This document shows positions 32,814 to 41,490 of a stretch of 64,000 bases of DNA, in pieces (the first letter of the stretch is position 1; each line of letters opens with the position of its first letter). Below the pieces are notes generated by a model, which saw only the letters and a program-made list of their open reading frames with translations, was not told the origin of the DNA and searched no databases. Origin of the DNA: JAKPCT01 sp029553165 (GTDB lineage Bacteria > Bacillota > UBA4882 > UBA8346); contig DAORZT010000003.1 in the NCBI GenBank assembly GCA_035359995.1, positions 24,959 to 88,958 of the forward strand, written 5' to 3'. A program made the position numbers and the translations under genes.

Positions 32814-33350
32814 TTAGCGTTGATAATTTTCAACAATTTGAATCTGGTCCAAGCTATAGCCGGTAACCTCTGCAGCAACCTGCCCAATCACCCTGACTTG
32901 TTCCATTTGAAGTTTTTGAGGTAAAACGATTGTAACCAATTTACGGCTAATATTTACCAACACATCTTGATAACCGTTGGCTTTCAGCAGACTTTCCAAT
33001 TCAGTCTCCTTTGAAGTTGCCAGTGTCAACCGCCACAGTTCCTGTTCCGCTTCTTTACGGACTTGATCCGATAGACCAACTCTTTCCAGTAATTCCTGGA
33101 TTCGCGCCATCTCTTGACTTCGCTCCCGATCTCTTGTTAATTTAATCTCCAGTAAACTATCTTGCTCGTCATAATCAGAATTAACCTTTAAAACAACAGA
33201 TTTACTGCTTGGTTGAGGAACAACCGGCTTTTCTTGATTGAGGGCGCCGATATAGCGATAACCAAGATAAAACAAAGTCGTTCCAATCATTATTAAGATA
33301 AATAACAAATAGGTTTGCGAGTTACTAAGATCAATCTTTTTAAAATTCAT
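32814..33350 (-). CDS. spoIIIAH: Stage III sporulation protein AH
   Basis: Mother-cell membrane component of the A-Q channel; its extracellular ring-building (YscJ/FliF-like) domain binds forespore SpoIIQ. A single N-terminal membrane segment (YLLFILIMIGTTLFYLGY) is followed by a linker and a C-terminal domain including KETELESLLKANGYQDVLV and ILPQKL-type strands ending at residue 178. It lies 3 bases after spoIIIAG and is last in the operon. Confidence 0.9.
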   Translation of the reverse strand: MNFKKIDLSNSQTYLLFILIMIGTTLFYLGYRYIGALNQEKPVVPQPSSKSVVLKVNSDYDEQDSLLEIKLTRDRERSQEMARIQELLERVGLSDQVRKEAEQELWRLTLATSKETELESLLKANGYQDVLVNISRKLVTIVLPQKLQMEQVRVIGQVAAEVTGYSLDQIQIVENYQR

Positions 33351-33353
33351 TTT

Positions 33354-33980
33354 TCACTCTTCCTTTCTGATCTCTCCAGCTAATACTAAAACCCGGTGCA
33401 TTGGCAGATTCAAACTGGTAACTACGGTTTGGGTCAAACGCTGTTTGATCCGGGGATCACGGGCACCGGTTGCAACAACAACGACTCCTTCAACCTCCGG
33501 AGCCAGTTCTTCTCTTAACACCGGACTATCTTTGCCATCTCTGCTTTTGGCAAATACCAGTTCATCACTGCTGCTCTCTTCAGTGTTAATCTCATTTTGT
33601 TGCTGCGCAACCCGTTTATTGCTTCGTGATTGCCGTTCCCAAATGTAGCGGTTCCCCGATTTTAGATTTACGTCCACCCTTACCTCACCAGCCCCGGCAA
33701 TGTTTCGCAGCACTCTCTCCAGCTCCCGCTCCAACCGTTGTTCAGTTTCATAAATCTCTTTGGTAGTCTTGTTATTAACATCTACTGCTTCTAAATCTCT
33801 ATTTACCGGCGGATTGGCCGGCACACCAATCAAGTTACCTCTTTGATGTTCACCGCTACCGCTAAAAAGCAATAACAAACCAATTCCGGCTAAAATGATT
33901 ACTACCCATAACGAACTTGACTTCGCTGCCAAATTTTTGATAATTTGCTTTAGATCCAGCTTATTTGGTCCATCATTCAT
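33354..33980 (-). CDS. spoIIIAG: Stage III sporulation protein AG
   Basis: Ring-forming component of the sporulation channel, homologous in its soluble part to type III secretion ring proteins. One N-terminal membrane segment (SLWVVIILAGIGLLLLFSG) precedes the ring domain: YETEQRLERELERVLRNIAG, AGEVRVDVNLKSG, and VVVATGARDPRIKQRLTQTV. Length is 208 residues. Its start overlaps the end of spoIIIAF by 8 bases. Confidence 0.92.
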   Translation of the reverse strand: MNDGPNKLDLKQIIKNLAAKSSSLWVVIILAGIGLLLLFSGSGEHQRGNLIGVPANPPVNRDLEAVDVNNKTTKEIYETEQRLERELERVLRNIAGAGEVRVDVNLKSGNRYIWERQSRSNKRVAQQQNEINTEESSSDELVFAKSRDGKDSPVLREELAPEVEGVVVVATGARDPRIKQRLTQTVVTSLNLPMHRVLVLAGEIRKEE

Positions 33981-34533
33981 TCCAATTCACCTCAATTTGT
34001 TCCGGAGTTATATTTAGATCACTAACCACGGCGATCATTTTACAGATCTCTTGCCTGATTTTAGCCTGAAAAGCCGGAGTTAATTGCTGTTCATTTTTTG
34101 ATTTCACTGTAATCACCATCCTCTCCAGTTGCCCGTTTTTCTGTTCCAATTTAAGTTGTTCTAACTCAACCTCATCAATTAGGGTGATTATCTTTTTAAT
34201 CTTGGTTTCCAATCCTTGAAAATTCTTGGCAACAAACACCGACTCCCATCGTCCCCGGAGCTTTTCCCCCTCTGTAATCAACCTGTCAGTTACCGGTGTT
34301 GGCGTCACTTCAATTTCAGGAGCGGACAAAGTCGCTACCGTTATCAGGTCAATCGGAATATTAAACAGTTGGGTCAATGGTTGCATTAAGAACATGATCA
34401 CTATTAAACCAAGCACCAATCTGGTAACTCCTTTTAAACTGTTGTTTGGCAACAGCAGCTCCAGAAAACCTGCAACAATTATTAAACTGATTATTCTTTT
34501 TAACCAATCTGCAATCTGCACCATTTGTTTCAC
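33973..34533 (-). CDS. spoIIIAF: Stage III sporulation protein AF
   Basis: Component of the SpoIIIA channel with two N-terminal membrane helices (IISLIIVAGFLELLLP and RLVLGLIVIMFLMQPL) and a soluble ring-type domain of about 120 residues toward the intermembrane space. Length is 186 residues. It overlaps spoIIIAE by 4 bases and spoIIIAG by 8, so translation of this part of the operon is tightly coupled. Confidence 0.92.
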   Translation of the reverse strand: MKQMVQIADWLKRIISLIIVAGFLELLLPNNSLKGVTRLVLGLIVIMFLMQPLTQLFNIPIDLITVATLSAPEIEVTPTPVTDRLITEGEKLRGRWESVFVAKNFQGLETKIKKIITLIDEVELEQLKLEQKNGQLERMVITVKSKNEQQLTPAFQAKIRQEICKMIAVVSDLNITPEQIEVNWNE

Positions 34534-35684
34534 CTGATACCCATATTGGCAACCCCTACCAATACCGAGAGCGCGATAAAAAACATCAGACCAACGATCG
34601 CCACTGCAGCAAATAAATTGATAAAAATATCCCCAATTGTTTGGAGGACATCTGCCAGTTTTTGATTCCCCAACGGTTGAATCACCACGCTTGATAAATG
34701 ATAAATTGTTGCAACTGCTAAGATTTTAATCAACGGAAAGATAATGATTAAAATTATTATTCCTAAGCCAAAGACTCCCAAGCCGCTTTTGATGACCAAT
34801 GAACAACCGGTTACCATCTCCATGGTATCGGATAATGTCCCTCCCACTACGGGCAAAAATGTGTTAGTGAAATATTTAGCAGTCCGTAAGGTCATCGAAT
34901 CGGCTACTGATGCGGTAAACCCCCGAATCGTAACCACCCCGATGAAGAGCGCCATTATCAACCCCAAAATTCCCAATGCTGCTTTTTTAAACAGATTCCC
35001 CAGTTTATCAATGTGAAATCCACCGGCCAGGAAATTGACCATTCCTAATAAACCGGCAAATTGGATCAGTGGTAATACCAGACTCTTTACCGCACCCGCA
35101 GCAATACTGATGGCAGCAATCAATAACGGATGCACAATCGATACCGTAACTAACCCTCCGCCTGCCGCAATTAAACTAAAGAGCAACGGAATGATTGCAT
35201 ACATAAAATTAGTCATTTCGGTGATTGCAGCAGCAGCAATCCCAAAAGTAACACGGAAACTGTTTAGGACAATTCCCATTACCACCAGAAAACATAGTCC
35301 AAATGCGATTTGATTAACTGTTTCGGTCTCAAAGGCATGTTGCATATTTTGCAATATTACCAAGGCCATTGCAATTAACAGTAATTCTCCCAACAGTCTT
35401 AGGTTAAAGATCAACTCGCGCAAGATATAGTGAATGATGCCTTTACCAATTGAGCTTAAATCCCAGTCAGGCCCAGTAGCGCCCCATGACTTCAGATCTA
35501 ATTTTGGTAAATACCTCAAGACATCTTCATCCAGGGTCTGCAAGTACCGATTTAAATCAGTCAAGTCAATTGTTTCAAAAATTTGTTCCGGAACTGTCGC
35601 CGCCGATGCCGGGACAGCCATAAAAAACAACAACATTAAACAAAATATCAAAGGCAATATAATCATTGATTGTTTTAGTATCAT
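34530..35684 (-). CDS. spoIIIAE: Stage III sporulation protein AE
   Basis: Polytopic membrane protein of the SpoIIIA channel, with an N-terminal signal-like helix (MIILPLIFCLMLLFFMAVPASA) and about eight further hydrophobic segments. LVVMGIVLNSFRVTFGIA and FTNTFLPVVGGTLSDTMEMV are typical of the family. Of two in-frame ATG codons, the one at 35684 has GGAG six bases upstream, whereas 35696 has none; this gives 384 residues. It follows spoIIIAD by a short gap. Confidence 0.94.
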   Translation of the reverse strand: MILKQSMIILPLIFCLMLLFFMAVPASAATVPEQIFETIDLTDLNRYLQTLDEDVLRYLPKLDLKSWGATGPDWDLSSIGKGIIHYILRELIFNLRLLGELLLIAMALVILQNMQHAFETETVNQIAFGLCFLVVMGIVLNSFRVTFGIAAAAITEMTNFMYAIIPLLFSLIAAGGGLVTVSIVHPLLIAAISIAAGAVKSLVLPLIQFAGLLGMVNFLAGGFHIDKLGNLFKKAALGILGLIMALFIGVVTIRGFTASVADSMTLRTAKYFTNTFLPVVGGTLSDTMEMVTGCSLVIKSGLGVFGLGIIILIIIFPLIKILAVATIYHLSSVVIQPLGNQKLADVLQTIGDIFINLFAAVAIVGLMFFIALSVLVGVANMGIR

Positions 35685-35709
35685 TTTTTGCTCCATTTGG
35701 TAGAACGAC

Positions 35710-36093
35710 TTAAAATACTTTCAAAATCAAGTCCAATATCCCCACCATAATCGGTATTCCCATCGTTAGAATGAAGATCTTCCCTGCCAGCTCGATTTTG
35801 GCGGCCATGCTGTTTTCACCCGCATCCTTACAGATTTGGGCCCCAAAACCTGCTAAGTAAGCTATTCCCACGATCTTGATTATTAATTTAAGATAATTAG
35901 TATTCACATTGGCTTTAACAGCTAAGTCTTCAAAGACCAGAAGAATTTCGGAGACATTTTTCAGTAGTCCGACCATAATAACCGCTGTTGCTGCCAATGC
36001 CAGCAGCATGGCAATCTCGGGCCGGTCGTGGCGCAAAATGATTAATAAAATCGTAACCAACAATATAAAACCTAAGGTTGCAAAAAAGGGCAC
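35710..36093 (-). CDS. spoIIIAD: Stage III sporulation protein AD
   Basis: Small membrane protein of the SpoIIIA complex, 127 residues with about four hydrophobic segments. RHDRPEIAMLLALAATAVIM and the C-terminal NSMAAKIELAGKIFILTMGIPIM match the SpoIIIAC/AD family, which resembles flagellar export-gate components. It lies between spoIIIAC and spoIIIAE. Confidence 0.92.
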   Translation of the reverse strand: MPFFATLGFILLVTILLIILRHDRPEIAMLLALAATAVIMVGLLKNVSEILLVFEDLAVKANVNTNYLKLIIKIVGIAYLAGFGAQICKDAGENSMAAKIELAGKIFILTMGIPIMVGILDLILKVF

Positions 36094-36118
36094 TTTTTAC
36101 CCACCTCAAACTTAAAAG

Positions 36119-36319
36119 TCAAAAACCGAAGACAGAACGAATATCTGTAAACAGCCGTTGGATCAACTGAATCACCATAAACAACACAATAACAACCCCG
36201 GCCAATGTCAGCATTTGGGCTTGTTCTTCCTTCCCGGCCTGTTTTAAAACCATATTTAATACAGAGATTAAGATCCCGATCCCGGCAATTCTAAAGATCA
36301 AATTGATATCCACTGCCAC
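36119..36319 (-). CDS. spoIIIAC: Stage III sporulation protein AC
   Basis: A 66-residue membrane protein with two hydrophobic helices, IFRIAGIGILISVLNMVLKQAGKEEQ (starting near residue 7) and LAGVVIVLFMVIQLIQRLF. The AGKEEQAQM loop is characteristic of SpoIIIAC. Its short length is normal for the family. It sits between spoIIIAB and spoIIIAD with gaps of under 30 bases. Confidence 0.92.
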   Translation of the reverse strand: MAVDINLIFRIAGIGILISVLNMVLKQAGKEEQAQMLTLAGVVIVLFMVIQLIQRLFTDIRSVFGF

Positions 36320-36335
36320 ACCCCTTTAATACAGG

Positions 36336-36854
36336 TTAAACCAACAATAAGACCACCAATGAACCTAAAGCAAATCCTAAGTAACGATATAAATTAACGT
36401 TTTTAAGACATTCTGCTTCAGCTTCAGCTAAACAAAGTTTGAGTTTCTCCCGGCAGTAATCGATCCGTTCCAATTGATTAAGACGGTCGGTCCTTCCTAG
36501 ATAATTGCCTAACTCTCTTAAAATCAGCAAATCTGATTGTTTTAAACTGCAAAATACTGGTTCCTGCAAGAAGTGTTCCCAGATCTCATTTAGATCCTCT
36601 TCCGATCCATATCCCGTTGCTTCAGCTAATTTGGCAATTGGTTGTTTCAGTTCTTCACGGGAAATGAATTTGGCAAGCTTCATAAAGATCTGTGGCAAAA
36701 AACTGGTGCTATAATAGATTTCAGTCTTCAACATTTCTAAAATTGAAAGCCAGTTTTTCAGCAATTCACAGCGGGAAATAAAACGATTTGACACGGTATA
36801 CCCCCACCAAGAGCCGGCTCCAACCAAAAGCAATGACCCAATTAACTTAACCAT
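36336..36854 (-). CDS. spoIIIAB: Stage III sporulation protein AB
   Basis: Membrane protein with hydrophobic segments at both ends (KLIGSLLLVGAGSWWGYTV and YLGFALGSLVVLLLV) and a helical central domain related to GspF-type inner-membrane proteins; LKNWLSILEMLKTEIYYS is a family block. The ATG at 36854 follows GAGGAGG; in-frame codons up to 36947 lie within spoIIIAA and are not used. Length is 172 residues, with an 8-base overlap with spoIIIAA. Confidence 0.92.
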   Translation of the reverse strand: MVKLIGSLLLVGAGSWWGYTVSNRFISRCELLKNWLSILEMLKTEIYYSTSFLPQIFMKLAKFISREELKQPIAKLAEATGYGSEEDLNEIWEHFLQEPVFCSLKQSDLLILRELGNYLGRTDRLNQLERIDYCREKLKLCLAEAEAECLKNVNLYRYLGFALGSLVVLLLV

Positions 36855-37875
36855 CTGGCAACTCCTCCTCACTCTTAGGTTGTATGCGGTTATTGAATAA
36901 CTCCGGACCGGAAATACCTGCTTTAATGCTTTCAACAGTGCCAACACCCAAACGATTACTTAAGATTACAATCCTTTCAATCATTCCATTTTCTAAAATT
37001 CGTTTTAATCCCGGCCGGCATAATGCTTCAGTCAGATTTTGAGCATGGGCAGTTGCAATAAAGCTAACCCCAGCATTAATAATATCTTCAATCACCTGAT
37101 AATCACGCTCATTACCAATCTCATCGGTAGCAATTAATTGTGGATTCATCGCCCGTAAGAGCAGATAAACCCCCTCACTTTTGGGGCAAGCATCTAAAAC
37201 ATCAGTCCGGTTTCCAACATCCAACTGGGGAATACCCAAATATGAACCGGCAATTTCGGAGCGTTCATCAACAACCCCTACTCTAATACCATCAATCCCT
37301 AAATCGTCACACCCATCACTGACTTCACGAATGATCTCCCGCAATAAAGTTGTCTTTCCGGAAGCAGGAGGTGATAAAATCAATGTTTTTAAAAACCGGC
37401 TGTCTTTCCACAAAAACGGTAAGACCGGCCTGGCAATCCCTCTGATCTGCCGGGCAATTCGAAGATTGAGACTTGACAGATCGCGAATCAATTTGATCTT
37501 TCCCGTTTCTAAAATAACATGACCGGTAAATCCAACCCGATGTCCACCGGGTAACGTTAAATATCCTTGGGCAAATTCTTCTTCTAAGGCATAAAAGGAC
37601 CCGTTGGTAATTGAGTTTAAAGTTCGGGCAAAATCTTCAGGGGTTAAAATATACGTCTGCGAGCTTACCGACTCCAAGCCACCAGCCCGATTAAGCCAAT
37701 AGGAACGATTTCCGGTAATAATTTCGATCGGACGTCCGATTCGCATCCGAATTTCAGTTATCTTACTCTGTTCCAAACTATTGACGTTCTTGAGCATACT
37801 CCTAAGCGTATTGGGAAAAAAACGGATGATCTCATCCCAATCGTGTTCAGCTCTGCTAAATCGCTTATCATTCAT
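36847..37875 (-). CDS. spoIIIAA: Stage III sporulation protein AA (AAA ATPase)
   Basis: Cytoplasmic secretion-type ATPase of the mother-cell SpoIIIA channel. The Walker A is SPPASGKTTLL (168-178), Walker B-like IATDEIGNERD follows, and the N-terminal part has FYALEEEFAQGYLTLPGGHRVG with conserved glycines. The ATG at 37875 is preceded by GGAGAAGG at a normal distance; a TTG at 37893 is inside the leader. Length is 342 residues. It is first of eight spoIIIA genes. A candidate sigma-E promoter built into the upstream hairpin fits its expected mother-cell expression. Confidence 0.95.
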   Translation of the reverse strand: MNDKRFSRAEHDWDEIIRFFPNTLRSMLKNVNSLEQSKITEIRMRIGRPIEIITGNRSYWLNRAGGLESVSSQTYILTPEDFARTLNSITNGSFYALEEEFAQGYLTLPGGHRVGFTGHVILETGKIKLIRDLSSLNLRIARQIRGIARPVLPFLWKDSRFLKTLILSPPASGKTTLLREIIREVSDGCDDLGIDGIRVGVVDERSEIAGSYLGIPQLDVGNRTDVLDACPKSEGVYLLLRAMNPQLIATDEIGNERDYQVIEDIINAGVSFIATAHAQNLTEALCRPGLKRILENGMIERIVILSNRLGVGTVESIKAGISGPELFNNRIQPKSEEELPDG

Positions 37876-37894
37876 CTTTAGAACCTTCTCCAAT

Positions 37895-37944
37895 AAAAAA
37901 GTAGTAGCCCGTCCCTTATTTATGTTTATGGGGACGGGCTACTA
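37895..37944 (-). terminator. terminator between the CD1247-like gene and spoIIIAA
   Basis: A perfect 14-bp stem, TAGTAGCCCGTCCC with GGGACGGGCTACTA, a 15-base loop, then CTTTTTT on the minus strand. It ends just before the spoIIIAA ribosome binding site and overlaps the putative sigma-E promoter. Confidence 0.85.
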
Positions 37945-37951
37945 ATTATGA
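37923..37951 (-). promoter_or_regulatory. candidate sigma-E promoter of the spoIIIA operon
   Basis: On the minus strand TCATAAT (37945-37951; 6 of 7 to the sigma-E -35 KMATATT) and CATAAACA (37923-37930; 6 of 8 to CATACAMT) are 14 bases apart, the normal spacing. The spacer is exactly the 5' arm of the terminator hairpin and the -10 lies in its loop. The start would fall near 37916. Confidence 0.6.
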
Positions 37952-37969
37952 CATCAAGAAAGATCATTT

Positions 37970-38419
37970 TTATAATAAATCTTTGTCACGATATACTGTC
38001 GGTCCATTGTCTTCCACTGTATGACTCCAGACCACCTGATTACACTCCGGACATACTACTTCATACTCACCGGCTTCATCAGTAAAATAGAGCTCTTCAT
38101 GGCAATTGGGGCAAGAGATCTCGATCACTGTATCATCATCGTCGACCTCATTGGTAAAGATGATATCCGAATCACCCTGTTCTTCATCCTCGATACTATA
38201 AAATTGCTTCTCTAACACACTTAAATCTTCATCAATTGCTTCAATATAATCGGCAAATTCGTCCTGGGAATTGGAGAGTTCATCCAAATCATCCGCTACT
38301 ACCTCGCAAAAATCGATCAACCCTTCCCAGACCATCTTTTCTTTACTATTTTGAGTAAGATCGGCACCCTGTAAAAGTCCTCGTAAATAAGCGGCGCGTT
38401 CTTTCAGATCGTTATTCAT
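37970..38419 (-). CDS. CD1247 N-terminal-domain-like protein with zinc ribbon
   Basis: A 149-residue protein: a helical N-terminal domain (AAYLRGLLQGADLTQNSKEK, VWEGLIDFCEVVADDLDEL), an acidic central stretch (VDDDDTVIE) and a C-terminal zinc ribbon with CPNCHEEL and CPECNQ. This architecture is common in Clostridia directly between efp and spoIIIAA and is named after C. difficile CD1247; the function is not known to me. It has its own transcription unit bounded by hairpins after efp and before spoIIIAA. Confidence 0.8.
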   Translation of the reverse strand: MNNDLKERAAYLRGLLQGADLTQNSKEKMVWEGLIDFCEVVADDLDELSNSQDEFADYIEAIDEDLSVLEKQFYSIEDEEQGDSDIIFTNEVDDDDTVIEISCPNCHEELYFTDEAGEYEVVCPECNQVVWSHTVEDNGPTVYRDKDLL

Positions 38420-38510
38420 TTCAATTCAACCCCTTTCACTAAATAGTATTGCTGAAAAGTGAAGGGTTAATACAATCAAACTTTTAAAACCTGACCGATT
38501 ATGTTTAAAC

Positions 38511-38555
38511 AAAAAGCACCACCAAGGTTTAGGTTTATACCCAACCCAGCGGTGC
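38511..38555 (-). terminator. terminator of efp
   Basis: Imperfect branched stem: GCACC/GGTGC outside, GGTT/AACC and GGT/ACC inside, followed on the minus strand by TTTTTGTTT. It lies about 35 bases after the efp stop. Confidence 0.65.
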
Positions 38556-38587
38556 AACTTAATTAAACTAAATATCTGTGAAAGTTC

Positions 38588-39151
38588 TTATTTGTTAACC
38601 CGTTTTAAGTATTGATTGGTTCTGGTATCAACTGACAATACATCGCCAACTTCGATGAAGAATGGGACGTTAACGACAACTCCAGTCTCCAACGTTGCCG
38701 GTTTCGAACCACCGGTCGCGGTGTCACCTTTAAATGATGGGTCGGTTGCAACAACCTCGAGCTCAACCGTATTTGGTAATTGAACTCCCAAAATCTCGTG
38801 GTTATATTGTTGAATCTCAACAATCATGTTTTCTTTGAGATATTTCGGAGCATCACCCATTTTAGCGGTCGGAATGGTTAACTGGTCGTAAGTTTCCATG
38901 TCCATAAAGGTGTAGCCGTCTTCCGTGTTGTAAAGATACTGCATCTCGCGATACTCAATCCGGGCAGTTTCCACTTTTTCATTAGCATTAAAAGTACGCT
39001 CTACCGAATAGCCTGTCCGGATATTTTTAAGTTTGGAACGGACAAATGCAGCACCTTTTCCAGGTTTAACATGCATAAACTCAACAACGGTATATAAGTC
39101 GCCATCAATTTCAATAGTGAGACCCGTTTTAAAATCAGTTACCGAAATCAT
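38588..39151 (-). CDS. efp: Elongation factor P
   Basis: Relieves ribosome stalling at polyproline. The domain I loop MHVKPGKGAAFVRSKLKN carries the conserved Lys32 that is modified in many bacteria (the Bacillus type uses 5-aminopentanol). Domains II and III follow, with the C-terminal GDVLSVDTRTNQYLKRV. Length is 187 residues. GGAGG precedes the ATG, and a sigma-A promoter with extended -10 is visible upstream. Location next to pepP and spoIIIA is standard for Firmicutes. Confidence 0.97.
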   Translation of the reverse strand: MISVTDFKTGLTIEIDGDLYTVVEFMHVKPGKGAAFVRSKLKNIRTGYSVERTFNANEKVETARIEYREMQYLYNTEDGYTFMDMETYDQLTIPTAKMGDAPKYLKENMIVEIQQYNHEILGVQLPNTVELEVVATDPSFKGDTATGGSKPATLETGVVVNVPFFIEVGDVLSVDTRTNQYLKRVNK

Positions 39152-39190
39152 TACTAACTTCCTCCTTAAAAATGCTCAATAACCCTAAAA

Positions 39191-39219
39191 ATTTTACCAT
39201 AAAATGCGAGTTTTGTCGA
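39191..39219 (-). promoter_or_regulatory. efp promoter
   Basis: On the minus strand TCGACA (39214-39219) and TAAAAT (39191-39196) are 17 bases apart, with TGG directly before the -10 (extended -10). Start near 39184, about 33 bases before efp. Confidence 0.75.
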
Positions 39220-39239
39220 GGAATATATTGTTAATCTTA

Positions 39240-40313
39240 TTATAACTCGATCAGTTCTGTTTTGGGACTGCCCGTCAAATTGCGAACTCCTGTCTCACCC
39301 ACTACTACCAGGTCTTCGATCCGTACTCCACCCCAATTGGGAAGATAGATCCCCGGTTCAACGGTTACAACTGAATCAAGCGGGATTTGATTTGGCTCAG
39401 AGGGAGAAAGCCTCGGACTTTCGTGGATCTCCAGCCCAACACTGTGACCCAACCCATGACCAAAGTTAGCTCCATAACCCGCATCGGTTATCAGTTCGCG
39501 GGCAAAAGCATCGGCTTCTTTACCGGTAAGCCCGCTCTTGAGCAAACTTAGCGCCCGCATTTGAGCATCTAAAACCAGCTGATAGATCTTCTTCTGTTCA
39601 TCCGTTGCTCGACCAACCACAACGGTACGGGTCATATCAGCATGATAACCTTGATACAATGCACCACCATCAATGATAACCAGATCACCCGCTTGAATCT
39701 CTTTCCCGGAAGCAGCCCCATGCGGTAATGCCGAACGATACCCCGAAGCCACAATCGTAGTAAAGGCACTGCCTTCGGCACCATTCAAGCGTAACTGATA
39801 GTCAAACTCTAACGCCAGATCCCGCTCTTTAACTCCCGGTTTAATCTTGCTGATCGTCTGTTGCCAGGCAAGATCAGTGATCCTGGCCCCTTCGGCCAGA
39901 GTTTCAATCTCGGCAGTATCTTTTGCCCAGCGTCCGCGTTTAACTTCATCCGTCAACGCAACCAGCTCAACGTCTTGAGCCAGCTTAGCTATTTGGAGAT
40001 AATCCCTGTAAGTAACATCCTCTGCTTCAAAACCGATCCGTTTCCAGGCAGCAGCATTAATAACCTCAAAAACACTGGTCCAAACATATTGTCCCTGTTT
40101 AATTAGCTCAAATTTAACCGCTTCAATCCCCGCCTGCTCCCAATAACGAAAGTCAGTCACAATATAAGCTTTGGTTAACCCGACAACCAAAACCCCGGCC
40201 GAACCGGTAAACCCACTATAGTAACGACGGTTTTGCGGATTAGTTATTATTACAGCATCCAGTTGTTGATCGTTCAAGATCCGGTATAATTTGTGGAGTC
40301 GCGTTTGATTCAT
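39240..40313 (-). CDS. pepP: Xaa-Pro aminopeptidase (M24 family)
   Basis: Dinuclear metalloenzyme releasing N-terminal residues next to proline. A creatinase-like N-terminal domain (about 1-130) is followed by the pita-bread domain with metal ligands in VIIDGGALYQGYHADMTRTV (two Asp), GHGLGHSVGLEIHE (His), TVEPGIY (Glu) and GGVRIED (Glu). Length is 357 residues. It precedes efp by 88 bases, as yqhT does in Bacillus, but efp has its own promoter. Confidence 0.93.
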   Translation of the reverse strand: MNQTRLHKLYRILNDQQLDAVIITNPQNRRYYSGFTGSAGVLVVGLTKAYIVTDFRYWEQAGIEAVKFELIKQGQYVWTSVFEVINAAAWKRIGFEAEDVTYRDYLQIAKLAQDVELVALTDEVKRGRWAKDTAEIETLAEGARITDLAWQQTISKIKPGVKERDLALEFDYQLRLNGAEGSAFTTIVASGYRSALPHGAASGKEIQAGDLVIIDGGALYQGYHADMTRTVVVGRATDEQKKIYQLVLDAQMRALSLLKSGLTGKEADAFARELITDAGYGANFGHGLGHSVGLEIHESPRLSPSEPNQIPLDSVVTVEPGIYLPNWGGVRIEDLVVVGETGVRNLTGSPKTELIEL

Positions 40314-40335
40314 GTTTTCACCCTACTCAATAGGC

Positions 40336-40800
40336 TTATTTGTAATTGTCAATAATTAAATCCTTGATTATTCTGATATTTTCCGGCGTTGCTTCCCATC
40401 TTCCATAATTCCCGCGATAGGTATTAAAGATACCATCAGTTTTGGAATCCACAAACAAGATCCAACTGCTCCCCTTTTTGGGCATGATCAGATCGTGAAA
40501 TTGCCACCCATCCTCTGGAAGACATGCGGAACCATCCTCAAATCTGTATTTAACCTTGAGCGTTTTATTTACCGCTGCTCCTTTAAGGATCTCTTCAAGG
40601 CTATATGTTGCAATCGGACCATTAAAATAGTCAATTGTATTATTTGAAGAATAATGCTTGTACTTAGCGATCACAATAGATGTAGAATGGACAACAGCTT
40701 CCTTTACATCCGGCGCAACCATCGGTTTGGCTTCCACTACAAATTGGAACAGCAAAAAATTAACCACCGACAGGATTAGCAATAACCCCTTTTTCATCAT
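40336..40800 (-). CDS. Secreted protein of unknown function
   Basis: A 154-residue protein with a signal peptide (KKGLLLILSVVNFLLFQFVVEA, likely cleaved after VEA) and a mature part of about 130 residues. Strand-rich sequence such as HSTSIVIAKYKHY, ATYSLEEILKGAAV and KGSSWILFVDSK suggests a small beta-barrel; I do not recognise a named family with certainty. A single Cys is present in GSACLPEDGW. GAGGAG precedes tandem ATG codons. It lies between pepP and an accessory zinc-ribbon gene. No function can be assigned. Confidence 0.65.
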   Translation of the reverse strand: MMKKGLLLILSVVNFLLFQFVVEAKPMVAPDVKEAVVHSTSIVIAKYKHYSSNNTIDYFNGPIATYSLEEILKGAAVNKTLKVKYRFEDGSACLPEDGWQFHDLIMPKKGSSWILFVDSKTDGIFNTYRGNYGRWEATPENIRIIKDLIIDNYK

Positions 40801-40839
40801 TTACTCCTCTTTAATACTGGAAAATCCGCCCAAGACATA

Positions 40840-41454
40840 TTAATCTTCACTTCTAATATACTGATGATCTTTGAAGTATTGGTAAGGCGATATTTCAGCA
40901 ATAATAGAGCCCTTTAGTTCGCCACATTTCGGACAAGCATTTTTATATGTACCACCACATTCACAACTTGGAGGTTCAGATTCTGAATAAACCGACTTAA
41001 AATAGACGTTGCCGCACTCCGAGCAGATCAACGAAAATATATCCAGAAATCCACTCACACCCATTGAGAAATAATGCGTGTTACATTTTGTACATCTCTT
41101 TTTTAATACACTTTCAACAGGTCCACGCAGTTGGACGATTGCTTTCCATTCATCTCGCTTATAAATAGCTAAAAGATCAATCCGCTGCTGATATTGGACC
41201 CATTTCAACAAACTCAATAGCTTTGGGATTCCCTCAAGACACCCTGGTTCAAAGGAGGTCATCCCTCTCCATTCACGCATAATAATCTCAATTGCTGAAA
41301 CTTGTTCACTGGTTAAAGTTGGTTCTCTAAAAACCTTCTCCGCAAAAAGAGGCTTAATAAATTTACTTATAGCAGCAACAGACTCTTTGTTTCCTTGTAA
41401 CTGCTCTTGGAGCATGAATATTAATTGGTTTAAGTAATCCACTTTATCACCCAC
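40840..41454 (-). CDS. Zinc-ribbon protein of unknown function
   Basis: A 204-residue soluble protein. The N-terminal 115 residues are helical; the C-terminal part has several CXXC pairs (CTKC, CSEC, CECGG, CPKC), enough for two zinc ribbons, around residues 118-180. I do not recognise the family. The start is uncertain: GTG at 41454, or GTG at 41442 preceded by GTGGG. It follows the 41491-42030 gene by 36 bases, so the two are likely co-transcribed. The N-terminal region resembles neither a DNA-binding nor a nuclease domain that I can name. Confidence 0.6.
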   Translation of the reverse strand: MGDKVDYLNQLIFMLQEQLQGNKESVAAISKFIKPLFAEKVFREPTLTSEQVSAIEIIMREWRGMTSFEPGCLEGIPKLLSLLKWVQYQQRIDLLAIYKRDEWKAIVQLRGPVESVLKKRCTKCNTHYFSMGVSGFLDIFSLICSECGNVYFKSVYSESEPPSCECGGTYKNACPKCGELKGSIIAEISPYQYFKDHQYIRSED

Positions 41455-41490
41455 TTCAATTGGGCTTCTATTTCACAGATAACTTCTCTG

